Source: JAGOUU01 sp964387745
Lineage (GTDB): Bacteria > Pseudomonadota > Gammaproteobacteria > JAGOUU01
Length of the DNA stretch: 64,000 bases
Direction: 5' to 3'
Assembly (NCBI GenBank): GCA_964387745.1
Contig: CAYLXL010000003.1
Span: forward strand, 1 to 64,000
The translations under genes and the position numbers were made by a program. This document shows, piece after piece, positions 1-8,373 of this stretch (positions within the stretch are counted from its first letter, which is position 1; every line of letters starts with the position of its first letter). The notes under the pieces were generated by a model. It did no database searches and was not told the origin of the DNA. It saw only the letters and a list, made by a program, of their open reading frames with translations.

Positions 1-850
1 CAAAAATTGCGCCTAAAAGTGGGCTGTGTTCATATTGTTCTTGGTTATAGATCTTATTTAAAAAGCACACAATACCTGTATCATAAAAATAAAGTTTAGG
101 GCTTTTGGTAATGCGCTTGCCATAATTATTATAAAATGGCGGTAAAATGAAAATTAAATAAGAGGCTTCTAATATAGAAATCCAGCGTTTGACTGTTTTA
201 ACATCTATACCCAGCTCACCAGAAAGACTAGTGAAATTAAGATTCTGTCCACATAAAGCTGCTAATAATTGTAATAATCTTTGAAAGTCTCTTATGTCGC
301 CAATGTTAGCAATAGTGCGTACATCTTTTAATAAATAGGTATCAATGTAGGATGAATACCAATCTTGCCATAAATTATAATTACCGGTTACTTGTTCAGG
401 ATAACAGCCGCGATAAACAGCGCTTAGTCTACTTTCTGGCAATAGCTCTTGATGATCAAGCGGTAATAATGATAATAATCCAATTCGACCAGCTAATGAT
501 TCTGAGATGTTTTTTAACAATGTAAACTGGCTTGAACCAGTTAGAATATACCGACCTTTGACTGTCTTGTCTTTATCAACAACTATTTTGATATATTCAA
601 AGATTTCTGGTACTTTTTGTACCTCATCAAATATTATATTTTTAGAATACATTGCTAAAAACTTAGCTGGATCTGCGTAAAATAACTCTCTTATATTAAA
701 ATCATCGAATGTCACATAATCATAGTCGGGTAAACAATACTTTAATAACGTAGATTTACCCGATTGCCTAGGACCAGTAATACCAACTATAGGAAAAAAG
801 TTGACATATTCGAGTAATTTTTTCTCTATTGTTCTTTTTATATAAATCAT
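1..850 (-). CDS. AAA ATPase with DUF4143 C-terminal region, partial (C-terminus off window)
   Basis: The frame is open from the ATG at 848-850 down to the window edge, so about 283 residues are present and the C-terminal end is missing. The N-terminus has a Walker A motif GPRQSGKST, a Walker B-like IIFDEVQKVPE and a sensor-like LTGSSQF followed by SLAGRIGLLSL, the usual order in COG1373-type ATPases. The later part (NIGDIRDFQRLLQLLA, then a helix-turn-helix-like stretch and KLYFYDTGIVCFL) matches DUF4143. The cellular role of this family is unknown to me. A paralogue lies at 54574-55763, and both have a palindrome just upstream. It lies downstream of gyrB on the same strand but is separated by the palindromes, so it is probably an independent unit. 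Confidence 0.85.
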   Translation of the reverse strand, partial: MIYIKRTIEKKLLEYVNFFPIVGITGPRQSGKSTLLKYCLPDYDYVTFDDFNIRELFYADPAKFLAMYSKNIIFDEVQKVPEIFEYIKIVVDKDKTVKGRYILTGSSQFTLLKNISESLAGRIGLLSLLPLDHQELLPESRLSAVYRGCYPEQVTGNYNLWQDWYSSYIDTYLLKDVRTIANIGDIRDFQRLLQLLAALCGQNLNFTSLSGELGIDVKTVKRWISILEASYLIFILPPFYNNYGKRITKSPKLYFYDTGIVCFLNKIYNQEQYEHSPLLGAIF

Positions 851-867
851 AAAGTTATGCGCGGCTC

Positions 868-899
868 TGCAAATCCGGTAGTCGACTCCCTGATCTGCA
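868..899. repeat. Imperfect 32-bp palindrome upstream of AAA/DUF4143 gene (copy 1)
   Basis: Two 14-base arms, TGCAAATCCGGTAG and CTCCCTGATCTGCA, flank a TCGA centre; 11 of 14 arm positions pair. It ends 18 bases upstream of the ATG of the minus-strand AAA gene, overlapping where its promoter or leader should be. It is clearly related to the perfect copy at 923-954 and to the palindrome at 54513-54543. Confidence 0.75.
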
Positions 900-922
900 T
901 TGGGCTCAGAGGTTGTATCTCA

Positions 923-954
923 TGTAAATCAGGGAGTTGATTCCCTGATTTACA
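923..954. repeat. Near-perfect 32-bp palindrome upstream of AAA/DUF4143 gene (copy 2)
   Basis: Arms TGTAAATCAGGGAG and TTCCCTGATTTACA around TTGA; one further base pair can be added outside (922 with 955). Thirteen of 14 positions pair. No T-run follows on either strand, so it is a poor intrinsic terminator for gyrB even though it lies downstream of it. An operator or a transcribed hairpin in the leader of the AAA gene is more likely, because the same element precedes the paralogue at 54574. Confidence 0.8.
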
Positions 955-1036
955 TAAAGTATAGCCCGCTTTACCAAGCTACTCAAGAACTTTAGCTTAA
1001 AAATTAGTTTAAAAACTAAAAAAATTGCTTTAGCGT

Positions 1037-3511
1037 TTATATGTCCAAGTTTGATACATTAAGAGCATTAGTTTCAATAAAATCACGTCTTGGTTCAACC
1101 TGATCGCCCATTAAAACTGTAAACAATTCATCCGCAGCGACTGCGTCTTCTATTTTTACTTGTAATAGACTTCTAGTTTCCGGATCCATTGTCGTTTCCC
1201 AAAGCTGCTCAGCATTCATTTCACCAAGACCTTTATAACGTTGTATCTGCTGGCCTTTTTTAGCTTCGTTTAATAACCACTCAAAGCACTCTTTGAAATT
1301 ACTTACAGCTATTTTTTTGTCACCACGTTTAACAAATGCTGTTGCTTCTTTGAATAGCTCTTGTTGTTTATTAGCAACTGACATTAAGAATTTATAATCT
1401 TGTGATTCAAATAATAATTGATCTAATTTATATTTAATATCAATGCCATTTTCAAAATAGGTTATTTCAGGTATATATAACCCCTCATTTTCTTTTGAGA
1501 TTAATAACTCTACCATTATTTTATCTATTTTACGTTCACGACCATTAACATTTTTGCCTGTATTATTTTGCTTATGAAATTCAGCTTTAAAATCATTAGT
1601 CCAATTTAACATGTAATTATGATCTTTTAATTTATTAGCATCAACTTCTAATGTTGGCATTAACATCACTGTCTCTAAAACTTGTGCGCCATATCTTTTT
1701 GCTAATTTTTTTACAACTTGATTCGCTTGCTGATGTTCATTAAGTATTTTTGCAAATACTGCTTCATTGACAGGTGGTGTTGAATCATTAATATAAAACT
1801 GTGTATCTTCTAATGCAACTTGAATTAAGTATTGTTCTAATTGCGTATCGTCTTTGATGTATTGTTCTTGTTTGCCTTTTTTTACTTTGTATAAAGGCGG
1901 CTGTGCTATATAAACATGCCCGCGTGCAATTAATTCAGGCATTTGACGATAAAAAAACGTTAATAACAATGTACGAATATGTGATCCATCGACGTCAGCA
2001 TCCGTCATGATAATAACGTAATGGTATCTTAATTTATCTAAATTATATTCTTCTTTGCCGATACCACAGCCTAGCGCCGTAATTAATGTGGCAAGCTCTT
2101 GTGATTGCAACATTTTATCGTAACGTGCTTTTTCAACGTTAAGAATTTTACCACGCAGTGGTAAAATTGCTTGGTTTTTACGATTACGACCCTGTTTTGC
2201 TGAACCACCCGCTGAGTCTCCCTCAACGAGATATAATTCTGATTTAGCTGGATCATTCTCCTGGCAGTCAGCAAGCTTTCCTGGTAGGCCCGCTACATCT
2301 AAACTGTTTTTTCTTCTGGTTAACTCGCGAGCTTTACGTGCAGCTTCTCTTGCACGTGCAGCATCAATATTTTTACCAATGATGATTTTGCTATCTTGCG
2401 GATTTTCCATGAAAAAAGCTAGTAACTGATCAGCTACCGCCGCTTCAACTACCGATTTGATTTCTGATGAAACTAACTTATCTTTGGTTTGTGAAGAAAA
2501 CTTAGGGTCTGGCATTTTAACAGAGATAACTGCGGTTAAACCTTCACGGGTATCATCACCAGTTAATACAACTTTTTCTTTTTTAAAAGCAGGGAATTTT
2601 TCTATGTAATTATTTACTGTTCGTGTCAAAGCCGCTTTGTAACCAGCTAAATGCGTACCACCATCTGCCTGAGGTATATTATTAGTGTAACAAAATACTT
2701 TTTCCTGAAAAGAATCATTCCACTGCATGGCAACTTCCACACTAATGCCTTTTTGTTCTTTAAAGAAATAAAAAACATGTGGGTGTAATGGGGTTTTGTT
2801 GCGATTTAAATGGGTTACAAATGCTTGGATACCGCCTTGATAATTAAAGATATCTTCTTTACTAATCCGTTCATCATATAATCTTATGTAAACGCCTGAA
2901 TTCAAAAAAGAAAGTTCACGTAATCTTCTTGCTAGGATATCGTAATGAAATTCGACTTGAGTAAATATTTCACGACTCGGTTTAAATTTAATCTCGGTAC
3001 CAGTGTATTCGGATTCTCCCGTTACTTTAAGCTCACCTAGTGGCTTCCCCATCGCATAGTCTTGTTCATGAATATTACCATGTTGTTTAACTTTAAGATG
3101 CAAAGACTCGGATAAAGCATTTACTACTGAAACACCCACACCGTGTAAACCACCTGAAACCTTATAAGAATTATTATCAAATTTACCGCCAGCATGCAGA
3201 ACAGTCATAATAACCTCAGCTGCAGATCTGCCTTCTTCTTTATGAATATCCGTTGGTATACCTCGGCCATTATCCCTAACGGTAACGTAGCCATCAGCGT
3301 GGATAATAACCTCTATTTTACTGCAATGCCCTGCTAATGCTTCATCAATAGAGTTGTCTACTACTTCAAACACCATATGATGCAGACCTGTCCCATCATC
3401 TGTATCACCAATATACATTCCCGGGCGTTTTTGGACAGCCTCAAGCCCCTTTAAGACTTGAATACTGGTTGAGTCATATTTTGCTGTAGCTTCGGTCTGT
3501 TTTGCGCACAT
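1037..3511 (-). CDS. gyrB: DNA gyrase subunit B
   Basis: 824 residues, near the length of the E. coli protein. ATPase and topology subunit of gyrase, which introduces negative supercoils with GyrA. The N-terminal GHKL ATPase is visible as DNSIDEAL, DNGRGIP and GLHGVGVSVVNAL. The TOPRIM domain shows EGDSAGGSA and later DADVDGSHIRT with its metal-binding aspartates. The C-terminus has the gyrase QRYKGLGEMN motif. ATG start with a GGGAT-type ribosome site just upstream. Last gene of the dnaA-dnaN-recF-gyrB operon; 64 bases separate it from recF. Confidence 0.98.
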   Translation of the reverse strand: MCAKQTEATAKYDSTSIQVLKGLEAVQKRPGMYIGDTDDGTGLHHMVFEVVDNSIDEALAGHCSKIEVIIHADGYVTVRDNGRGIPTDIHKEEGRSAAEVIMTVLHAGGKFDNNSYKVSGGLHGVGVSVVNALSESLHLKVKQHGNIHEQDYAMGKPLGELKVTGESEYTGTEIKFKPSREIFTQVEFHYDILARRLRELSFLNSGVYIRLYDERISKEDIFNYQGGIQAFVTHLNRNKTPLHPHVFYFFKEQKGISVEVAMQWNDSFQEKVFCYTNNIPQADGGTHLAGYKAALTRTVNNYIEKFPAFKKEKVVLTGDDTREGLTAVISVKMPDPKFSSQTKDKLVSSEIKSVVEAAVADQLLAFFMENPQDSKIIIGKNIDAARAREAARKARELTRRKNSLDVAGLPGKLADCQENDPAKSELYLVEGDSAGGSAKQGRNRKNQAILPLRGKILNVEKARYDKMLQSQELATLITALGCGIGKEEYNLDKLRYHYVIIMTDADVDGSHIRTLLLTFFYRQMPELIARGHVYIAQPPLYKVKKGKQEQYIKDDTQLEQYLIQVALEDTQFYINDSTPPVNEAVFAKILNEHQQANQVVKKLAKRYGAQVLETVMLMPTLEVDANKLKDHNYMLNWTNDFKAEFHKQNNTGKNVNGRERKIDKIMVELLISKENEGLYIPEITYFENGIDIKYKLDQLLFESQDYKFLMSVANKQQELFKEATAFVKRGDKKIAVSNFKECFEWLLNEAKKGQQIQRYKGLGEMNAEQLWETTMDPETRSLLQVKIEDAVAADELFTVLMGDQVEPRRDFIETNALNVSNLDI

Positions 3512-3560
3512 AAATCATTTATCCCATTTATAACCACATGAAATTATACCATTTATCTCT

Positions 3561-3584
3561 ATATTAATCTGTATATTAATCTAT
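3561..3584. repeat. 12-bp tandem duplication at the recF 3' end
   Basis: TATATTAATCTG is followed directly by TATATTAATCTA and a partial third unit. It spans the end of recF and the recF-gyrB spacer. One of several short tandem repeats in operon spacers of this window. Confidence 0.6.
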
Positions 3585-4775
3585 ATTGGCCATGATTTTA
3601 TTTAATTGTTCCACGTGAAACATTTTTATCTCTCTTGGCTCACTAGTTTCTGAACCCAAAGAAATCTGCTGCTCTGATATAGCAGAAAATATCAATTGAT
3701 GCTCTGAAGCTAGTAATTGCTGATAGAGTAATTGCCAGGATTGTGGATCTAGCTCTGCAGCAAGGTCATCTATAAGAACCGTACATTTTTTACCCGCCCT
3801 AGCTTTTATAACGCTTAATTGGGCAAGATAGAATGCTACAATAATTAACTTTTCCTGCCCTCTGGAGACTAAATCTTTAGCTACCTGGTCATTATATTTA
3901 AAAATTATATCCATCCTGTGCGGTCCTACTGATGTATACCCGCGTGACAAGTCATGCAGTAATTTATCAGCTAAAGCAGCCTGTAAATACGCTTTAAAAT
4001 AATCACTATCTGTTATCTTTTTATTATTTAATTCGGCCCCTAGACCATGATTTAAGCCTAACCTAATATGATAAGAAAATTTCGGTAATAATTTTTCAAT
4101 ATAATAAGAAAAATTTATTTCTAATAAATTGAAATAAGCTTGTCTTATCTGCACCAATTCAAAGGCAGCGTCGATGAATAAATTATCCCACACCCTAATC
4201 TCACGTAACCCTTTGATATTACGGTGTTTATTTTCGGCATCTGGTCTTACATATAGCCTTGCATGTTGTCTTAATAGTGAATTACGCTGCTTTAACACCC
4301 CTTCATATCTACGCCATGAGTTTAAGAACTCATGTTTCACGTGAAACACTCCCCAATCATAAAGTTGACGCCTATACATTGGGGCTGATGACAGCGCGTG
4401 AAATACTTCACCATCAATATTGCAAACAGGCAATATTGCAGCGATTTCTGCGATTGATTTAACTGCACTGTTGTTAAGTAATAATCGTTTATCAGCTTTT
4501 TTATTTCGATGATAATCTACTAAAGTAGTAAATTCTTGCTCGGCACTAGATGCAAGCGCGGCATTGATTGCTAGATATTCACAATTAAATTTAATCAGCT
4601 TGGCTAGATTATTAGTGCGAAAGGATCTACCTGTTGAGAGCAGATAAATAGCCTCTAAAATACTAGTTTTACCAGTACCATTGTGGCCAATAATAAAATT
4701 AACACCGTCTGATAGCTCTATGTTTAAACTTGATAGATTACGAAAATTTGCTAATTTTATTGATCTAATTGGCAT
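3576..4775 (-). CDS. recF: DNA replication/repair protein RecF
   Basis: 399 residues, somewhat longer than the E. coli protein (about 357). SMC-like ATPase acting with RecO and RecR to load RecA at single-strand gaps. The start reads MPIRSIKLANFRN, followed by Walker A GHNGTGKTS at about 30-38. The C-terminal part has an ABC-type signature (LVSRGQEK) and a Walker B region (VLIDDLAAELD). ATG at 4773-4775. It lies between dnaN and gyrB in the canonical order. Two parS sites are embedded in its coding sequence, at 3607-3622 and 4333-4348; the residues they encode are presumably tolerated near the C-terminus and in the middle of the protein. Confidence 0.96.
   Translation of the reverse strand: MPIRSIKLANFRNLSSLNIELSDGVNFIIGHNGTGKTSILEAIYLLSTGRSFRTNNLAKLIKFNCEYLAINAALASSAEQEFTTLVDYHRNKKADKRLLLNNSAVKSIAEIAAILPVCNIDGEVFHALSSAPMYRRQLYDWGVFHVKHEFLNSWRRYEGVLKQRNSLLRQHARLYVRPDAENKHRNIKGLREIRVWDNLFIDAAFELVQIRQAYFNLLEINFSYYIEKLLPKFSYHIRLGLNHGLGAELNNKKITDSDYFKAYLQAALADKLLHDLSRGYTSVGPHRMDIIFKYNDQVAKDLVSRGQEKLIIVAFYLAQLSVIKARAGKKCTVLIDDLAAELDPQSWQLLYQQLLASEHQLIFSAISEQQISLGSETSEPREIKMFHVEQLNKIMANID
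3607..3622. other. parS: parS centromere site (one-base variant)
   Basis: TGTTCCACGTGAAACA differs from the perfect palindromic parS by one base, at a position known to vary in parS sites of other bacteria. It lies inside the 3' end of recF, about 4 kb from the probable origin, and should be a loading site for the ParB encoded at 19503. Confidence 0.88.
4333..4348. other. parS: parS centromere site (perfect consensus)
   Basis: TGTTTCACGTGAAACA is the exact 16-bp consensus parS palindrome. It lies inside recF, 711 bases upstream (in recF direction) of the variant site. Origin-proximal parS sites load ParB, which ParA uses to segregate the origin. Confidence 0.95.
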
Positions 4776-4815
4776 TTATTTTAATCAATCTATAATCTGT
4801 ATCAGGTGTATAACC

Positions 4816-6006
4816 TTACAAGCTCATTGGCATAATGATATAAACAATCTCACTATGGATTTGGCTGTCACCTTCTTGCTGGTCAACAGCTGGCGCAAGT
4901 AATGCTGGTGTATTTGCTTGTTTTAGCTGAAGTTTTATTTTATCGGTCGTTATTTTATTTAAAACGTCTATTAAATAACCTATATTAAAACAAATTTCTA
5001 ACGGATCACGCGTGTAACTTACTTCTATTAACTCTTCTGCTTGTTCTTGCTCTGGATTATTAGTAGCTATAACTAATTGATTTTCTGAGAAACACAGTCT
5101 AACGGCACGGTGTTTTTCGTTAGATAAAATAGAAACACGACTTAAAATCTGTTTTAGCTGATCTTTCTCAATCTCAACAATACAACTGTCATCAGTAGAT
5201 GGGAAAACCTTTCTATAGTCAGGAAACTGAACACTTAAAAGTTTTGTGGTGAAAATGAGGTCATTTGTTTCTATTTGCGCCGATCTTTCAGTAATATTGA
5301 TGAAAACGTCGCTATTGTCGTTATCTTCTAAAAGCCGTATAAGCTCCATGACGCTTTTGCGAGGCATTATAATCTTCGTTAAGATCTGGGGCGATATCTT
5401 TTCATCGGTAAAGCTCGCCATAGCAAGGCGATGTCCATCTGTTGCCACTGCTTTATATTCGTTTTGAGTAAACTCCCATAACATACCCAATAAATAATGA
5501 CGAACATCCTGCGTCGCAATAGCAAACGCGGTCGCATTTAAAATGTTTTTTAATTTTTGTTGGCTAATTGTAAAATTAAAACCGTTTAGCTGTTCTTGTT
5601 TTAAGGGAAAACTATTTGGATCCTGAATAGCCAAAGTAAATCTACTGCGATTTGCTGTTAAAGTAGCCTTACCATAATAATCTTCACCGCTATTCCCTAC
5701 TTGTTCGTCAGCATATTTTTTATCTGTTGCTATTGATAATTTAATTTGTGAATTGTCAGGTAATAATTTACAGATATCAAATAATTTTTTTCCAGGCAAA
5801 AGCACGCTGCCTATTTGTTGTTGTGGTGCTATCGCTATTTTTGCACACAATTGGATATCAAGATCGGTTGCAGAAATTATTAATTCATTATCATTGAATG
5901 TTAGTAATACAAAAGATAAGACTGGCTGCAACATCTTTTTATCAACAACACCAATCACCTGCTGTAATGGGCGCAATAACTCTTCTTTAGTTATCAAAAA
6001 CTCCAT
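4816..6006 (-). CDS. dnaN: DNA polymerase III beta sliding clamp
   Basis: 396 residues against about 366 in E. coli. Ring-shaped processivity clamp of the replicative polymerase. Start MEFLITKEELLRPLQQV and end YIIMPMSL are family hallmarks, the latter being the conserved C-terminal MPMRL-type tail. Extra length comes from an insertion in the first domain (near KYADEQVGNSGEDYYG) and a longer loop before the C-terminal strand. ATG at 6004-6006. Second gene of the dnaA operon, 58 bases after dnaA. Confidence 0.97.
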   Translation of the reverse strand: MEFLITKEELLRPLQQVIGVVDKKMLQPVLSFVLLTFNDNELIISATDLDIQLCAKIAIAPQQQIGSVLLPGKKLFDICKLLPDNSQIKLSIATDKKYADEQVGNSGEDYYGKATLTANRSRFTLAIQDPNSFPLKQEQLNGFNFTISQQKLKNILNATAFAIATQDVRHYLLGMLWEFTQNEYKAVATDGHRLAMASFTDEKISPQILTKIIMPRKSVMELIRLLEDNDNSDVFINITERSAQIETNDLIFTTKLLSVQFPDYRKVFPSTDDSCIVEIEKDQLKQILSRVSILSNEKHRAVRLCFSENQLVIATNNPEQEQAEELIEVSYTRDPLEICFNIGYLIDVLNKITTDKIKLQLKQANTPALLAPAVDQQEGDSQIHSEIVYIIMPMSL

Positions 6007-6034
6007 TAATAACTCCCCTAGTTCAATTTATTTA

Positions 6035-6070
6035 TTGTACTTAATATTGTACCTAATGTTGTACCTATGT
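6035..6070. repeat. 12-bp tandem triplication between dnaA and dnaN
   Basis: Three consecutive units, TTGTACTTAATA, TTGTACCTAATG and TTGTACCTATGT, fill the dnaA-dnaN spacer and include the dnaA stop codon. Confidence 0.75.
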
Positions 6071-7516
6071 AGATAACAGTCTTAATAACTTACTATAAGC
6101 TTCTTTGATATCAGTATCAGATTCTTTGAGCTGTGTGATTAATCTGCATGCATGTAATACTGTTGTATGATCACGACCACCAAATGCATCACCAATTTCT
6201 GGCAAGCTATGATTGGTTAATTCTTTAGCCAAGGCCATAGCCGTTTGTCTTGGTCTTGTTACTGATCTACTTCTACGTTTTGACAATAAATCAGATACTC
6301 TAATTTTGAAAAACTCAGCTACCGTTTTTTGAATATTATCAATAGTAACTAATTTATCTTGAAGAGCTAACAAATCTTTTAATGCTTCTCGCACAAAATC
6401 AACAGTAATTGGTTTACCCGTAAAATGAGCATTCGCAATAACACGTTTTAATACGCCTTCTAGCTCACGTACATTCGAGCGTATTCTTTTGGCTATAAAG
6501 AAAGCAACCGTGTGATCAAGTTTAATACCAACGCTATCAGCCTTACTCATTAAGATCGCAACGCGAGTCTCAAGTTCTGGTGGCTCAACAGCAACGGTTA
6601 ATCCCCAACCAAAACGTGATTTTAACCGCTCTTCTACACCGCTTATTTCTTTTGGATAACGATCACAAGTTAAGATAACTTGCTGATGCCCTTCTAACAA
6701 CGCGTTAAATGTATGGAAAAATTCCTCTTGTGAACGTTCTTTGCCTGCGAAAAATTGAATATCGTCGATAAGTAAGGCATCTACTGAACGATAATCTCTT
6801 TTAAAGTCACTAATACGATTACTTTGTAATGCTTTAACCATGTCAGCAACAAAACGTTCTGAATGTAGGTAAACAACTTTTGCATTACTATTATGTTGCA
6901 ATATAAGATTACCTACAGCATGCATTAAATGCGTTTTACCAAGCCCTACCCCACCGTACAAAAATAATGGATTATATGCCACCCCCGGGTTTTGCGCCAC
7001 CTGTTGAGCTGCTGCACGCGCTAGTTGATTTGATTTACCTTCGACAAAGGTTTCGAAAGTAAAACTAGGATTTAAATTTGATGTTTTTAACGTTGATGGC
7101 GAATGCCCTGAAGAAACATGTTGTACAGAACCCTGACTAGAATTAGGATAATGAGTATTTAAATTAGTCGAGTTATTAGAGATATTAGAATTATTCGTAC
7201 TAACAGATATTTGAGTAGCTGGACGTTCAACTTGATTTAACAAGTTGCCTGCAAGATCTTTATCTTTCTTTTTGCTCCCTACTTCGATTCGTACTGACAT
7301 CCCACCTTCTTTTCCGGCAATATCTGTCATTAATTGTTTTATACGATTTAAGTATTTACTACTCACCCAGTCTAGAACAAAACGATTAGGCGCAAACAAA
7401 AATAAAGTATTATCATTGATTTCCGCCTGTAATGGTTTTATCCAGGTATAAAATTGTTGAGGCGAACATTCACCTTGCAAATGCTCGATACATTTTTTCC
7501 AAACAGTTAAATCCAC
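6065..7516 (-). CDS. dnaA: Chromosomal replication initiator DnaA
   Basis: 483 residues. AAA+ initiator that binds DnaA boxes and melts oriC. Domain I starts at the N-terminus (WKKCIEHLQGECSPQQFYTW); a serine/asparagine-rich linker covers about 100-150; Walker A GGVGLGKTH is at about 188-196, Walker B LLIDDIQF follows, and RSNVRELEG marks box VII. The C-terminal DNA-binding signature is GGRDHTTVLHACRLI. The start is GTG at 7514-7516 with AGGGGAT upstream. First gene of the operon, reading away from the probable origin. Confidence 0.98.
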   Translation of the reverse strand: MDLTVWKKCIEHLQGECSPQQFYTWIKPLQAEINDNTLFLFAPNRFVLDWVSSKYLNRIKQLMTDIAGKEGGMSVRIEVGSKKKDKDLAGNLLNQVERPATQISVSTNNSNISNNSTNLNTHYPNSSQGSVQHVSSGHSPSTLKTSNLNPSFTFETFVEGKSNQLARAAAQQVAQNPGVAYNPLFLYGGVGLGKTHLMHAVGNLILQHNSNAKVVYLHSERFVADMVKALQSNRISDFKRDYRSVDALLIDDIQFFAGKERSQEEFFHTFNALLEGHQQVILTCDRYPKEISGVEERLKSRFGWGLTVAVEPPELETRVAILMSKADSVGIKLDHTVAFFIAKRIRSNVRELEGVLKRVIANAHFTGKPITVDFVREALKDLLALQDKLVTIDNIQKTVAEFFKIRVSDLLSKRRSRSVTRPRQTAMALAKELTNHSLPEIGDAFGGRDHTTVLHACRLITQLKESDTDIKEAYSKLLRLLST

Positions 7517-7646
7517 TCTAATCCCCTATTAGAAAAAATAGATAAAAAATATTTTAAAGTTAGTTAAGTGAAGGTTAAAGCAGTCTAAAGTATAAACAGA
7601 TTTTTTAGCGCCTACATAATAATCTTATCACAAAAATTCTAAATGC

Positions 7647-7655
7647 TGTGCATAA
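7647..7655 (-). promoter_or_regulatory. DnaA box
   Basis: TGTGCATAA, which on the minus strand reads TTATGCACA, an exact match to TTATNCACA. Confidence 0.65.
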
Positions 7656-7802
7656 ATACAAATTTTTACTGTCTGCTGTGTGTTAATAATTATAAGATTT
7701 TATTTAATTAAAACTTATCGAGAGGTTAATCATAGATTATTAGATAGCTTTTCAACATGTTGGTGCGCTTGTAACCAATTGTTTTAAATAACAAAACCAG
7801 AC

Positions 7803-7821
7803 TTATCCATAGTTATACACA
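7803..7821 (+). promoter_or_regulatory. Tandem DnaA boxes
   Basis: TTATCCATA, then one base, then TTATACACA. The second is a perfect DnaA box and the first differs by one base; the close spacing resembles known origin arrays. Confidence 0.75.
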
Positions 7822-8373
7822 GGCATAATATAAATAAATTATCTAATAATCAAATATGTTTTTATATTTACATGTGTAGATTAGACTTAAACACTCAAAG
7901 CATTTAAAGTAATTTAAGTAACAATATACAGCAGTAAATTCTTAATACTTTTTTAAAAAAGTTTTAATCTTATATGTTTGGGATAAACCAAGTAATAACG
8001 AACGTTATTAATCGATCATTGTGTGCAAAAAGATTAAAGGGTAGGGCAGATATAAAGTTATGAACAATATACTCAGTGTAAATTGCAGTTTTTTAAACAG
8101 AGTTATGCTTAAGATAACTTATTGTATAATAATAAGAAAAAAAACATATCCCTGAAGTTATCCGTTTATAAATATAATAACAAGTCTTTAAAACTAAATA
8201 ATTTATTATATTTATCTGGTTTTAATATTTTTTAACATTAGTTTTAAAATTAGATGGAACAATAAAAGTTAATAAATTTATTGGTAAAAATAAAAGATTG
8301 GTGTATAAAAATGTTCTTCACGTTTATCTAATTATACTAACCAGTGTTATTTTATTAACTCTACGAGGTTTAT

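Larger units (their letters stand above)
7517..8373. other. oriC: Probable origin of replication (oriC), gene-free AT-rich region
   Basis: 857 bases with no gene, very AT-rich, directly upstream of dnaA. A tandem pair TTATCCATA (7803-7811, one mismatch) and TTATACACA (7813-7821, perfect TTATNCACA) and an inverted TTATGCACA (7647-7655) are DnaA boxes; 8301-8309 is a weaker inverted one. A T/A-rich stretch around 7947-7965 could be the unwinding element. Genes diverge from this region: the dnaA operon leftward and everything from 8374 to 31113 rightward. The boundaries are those of the gene gap, not of a mapped origin. Confidence 0.75.

Noticed and set aside
922..955. Intrinsic terminator of gyrB
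   Set aside because: The stem is strong but no T-run follows on the minus strand, and the same palindrome precedes the other AAA/DUF4143 gene where no gene ends upstream on that strand.
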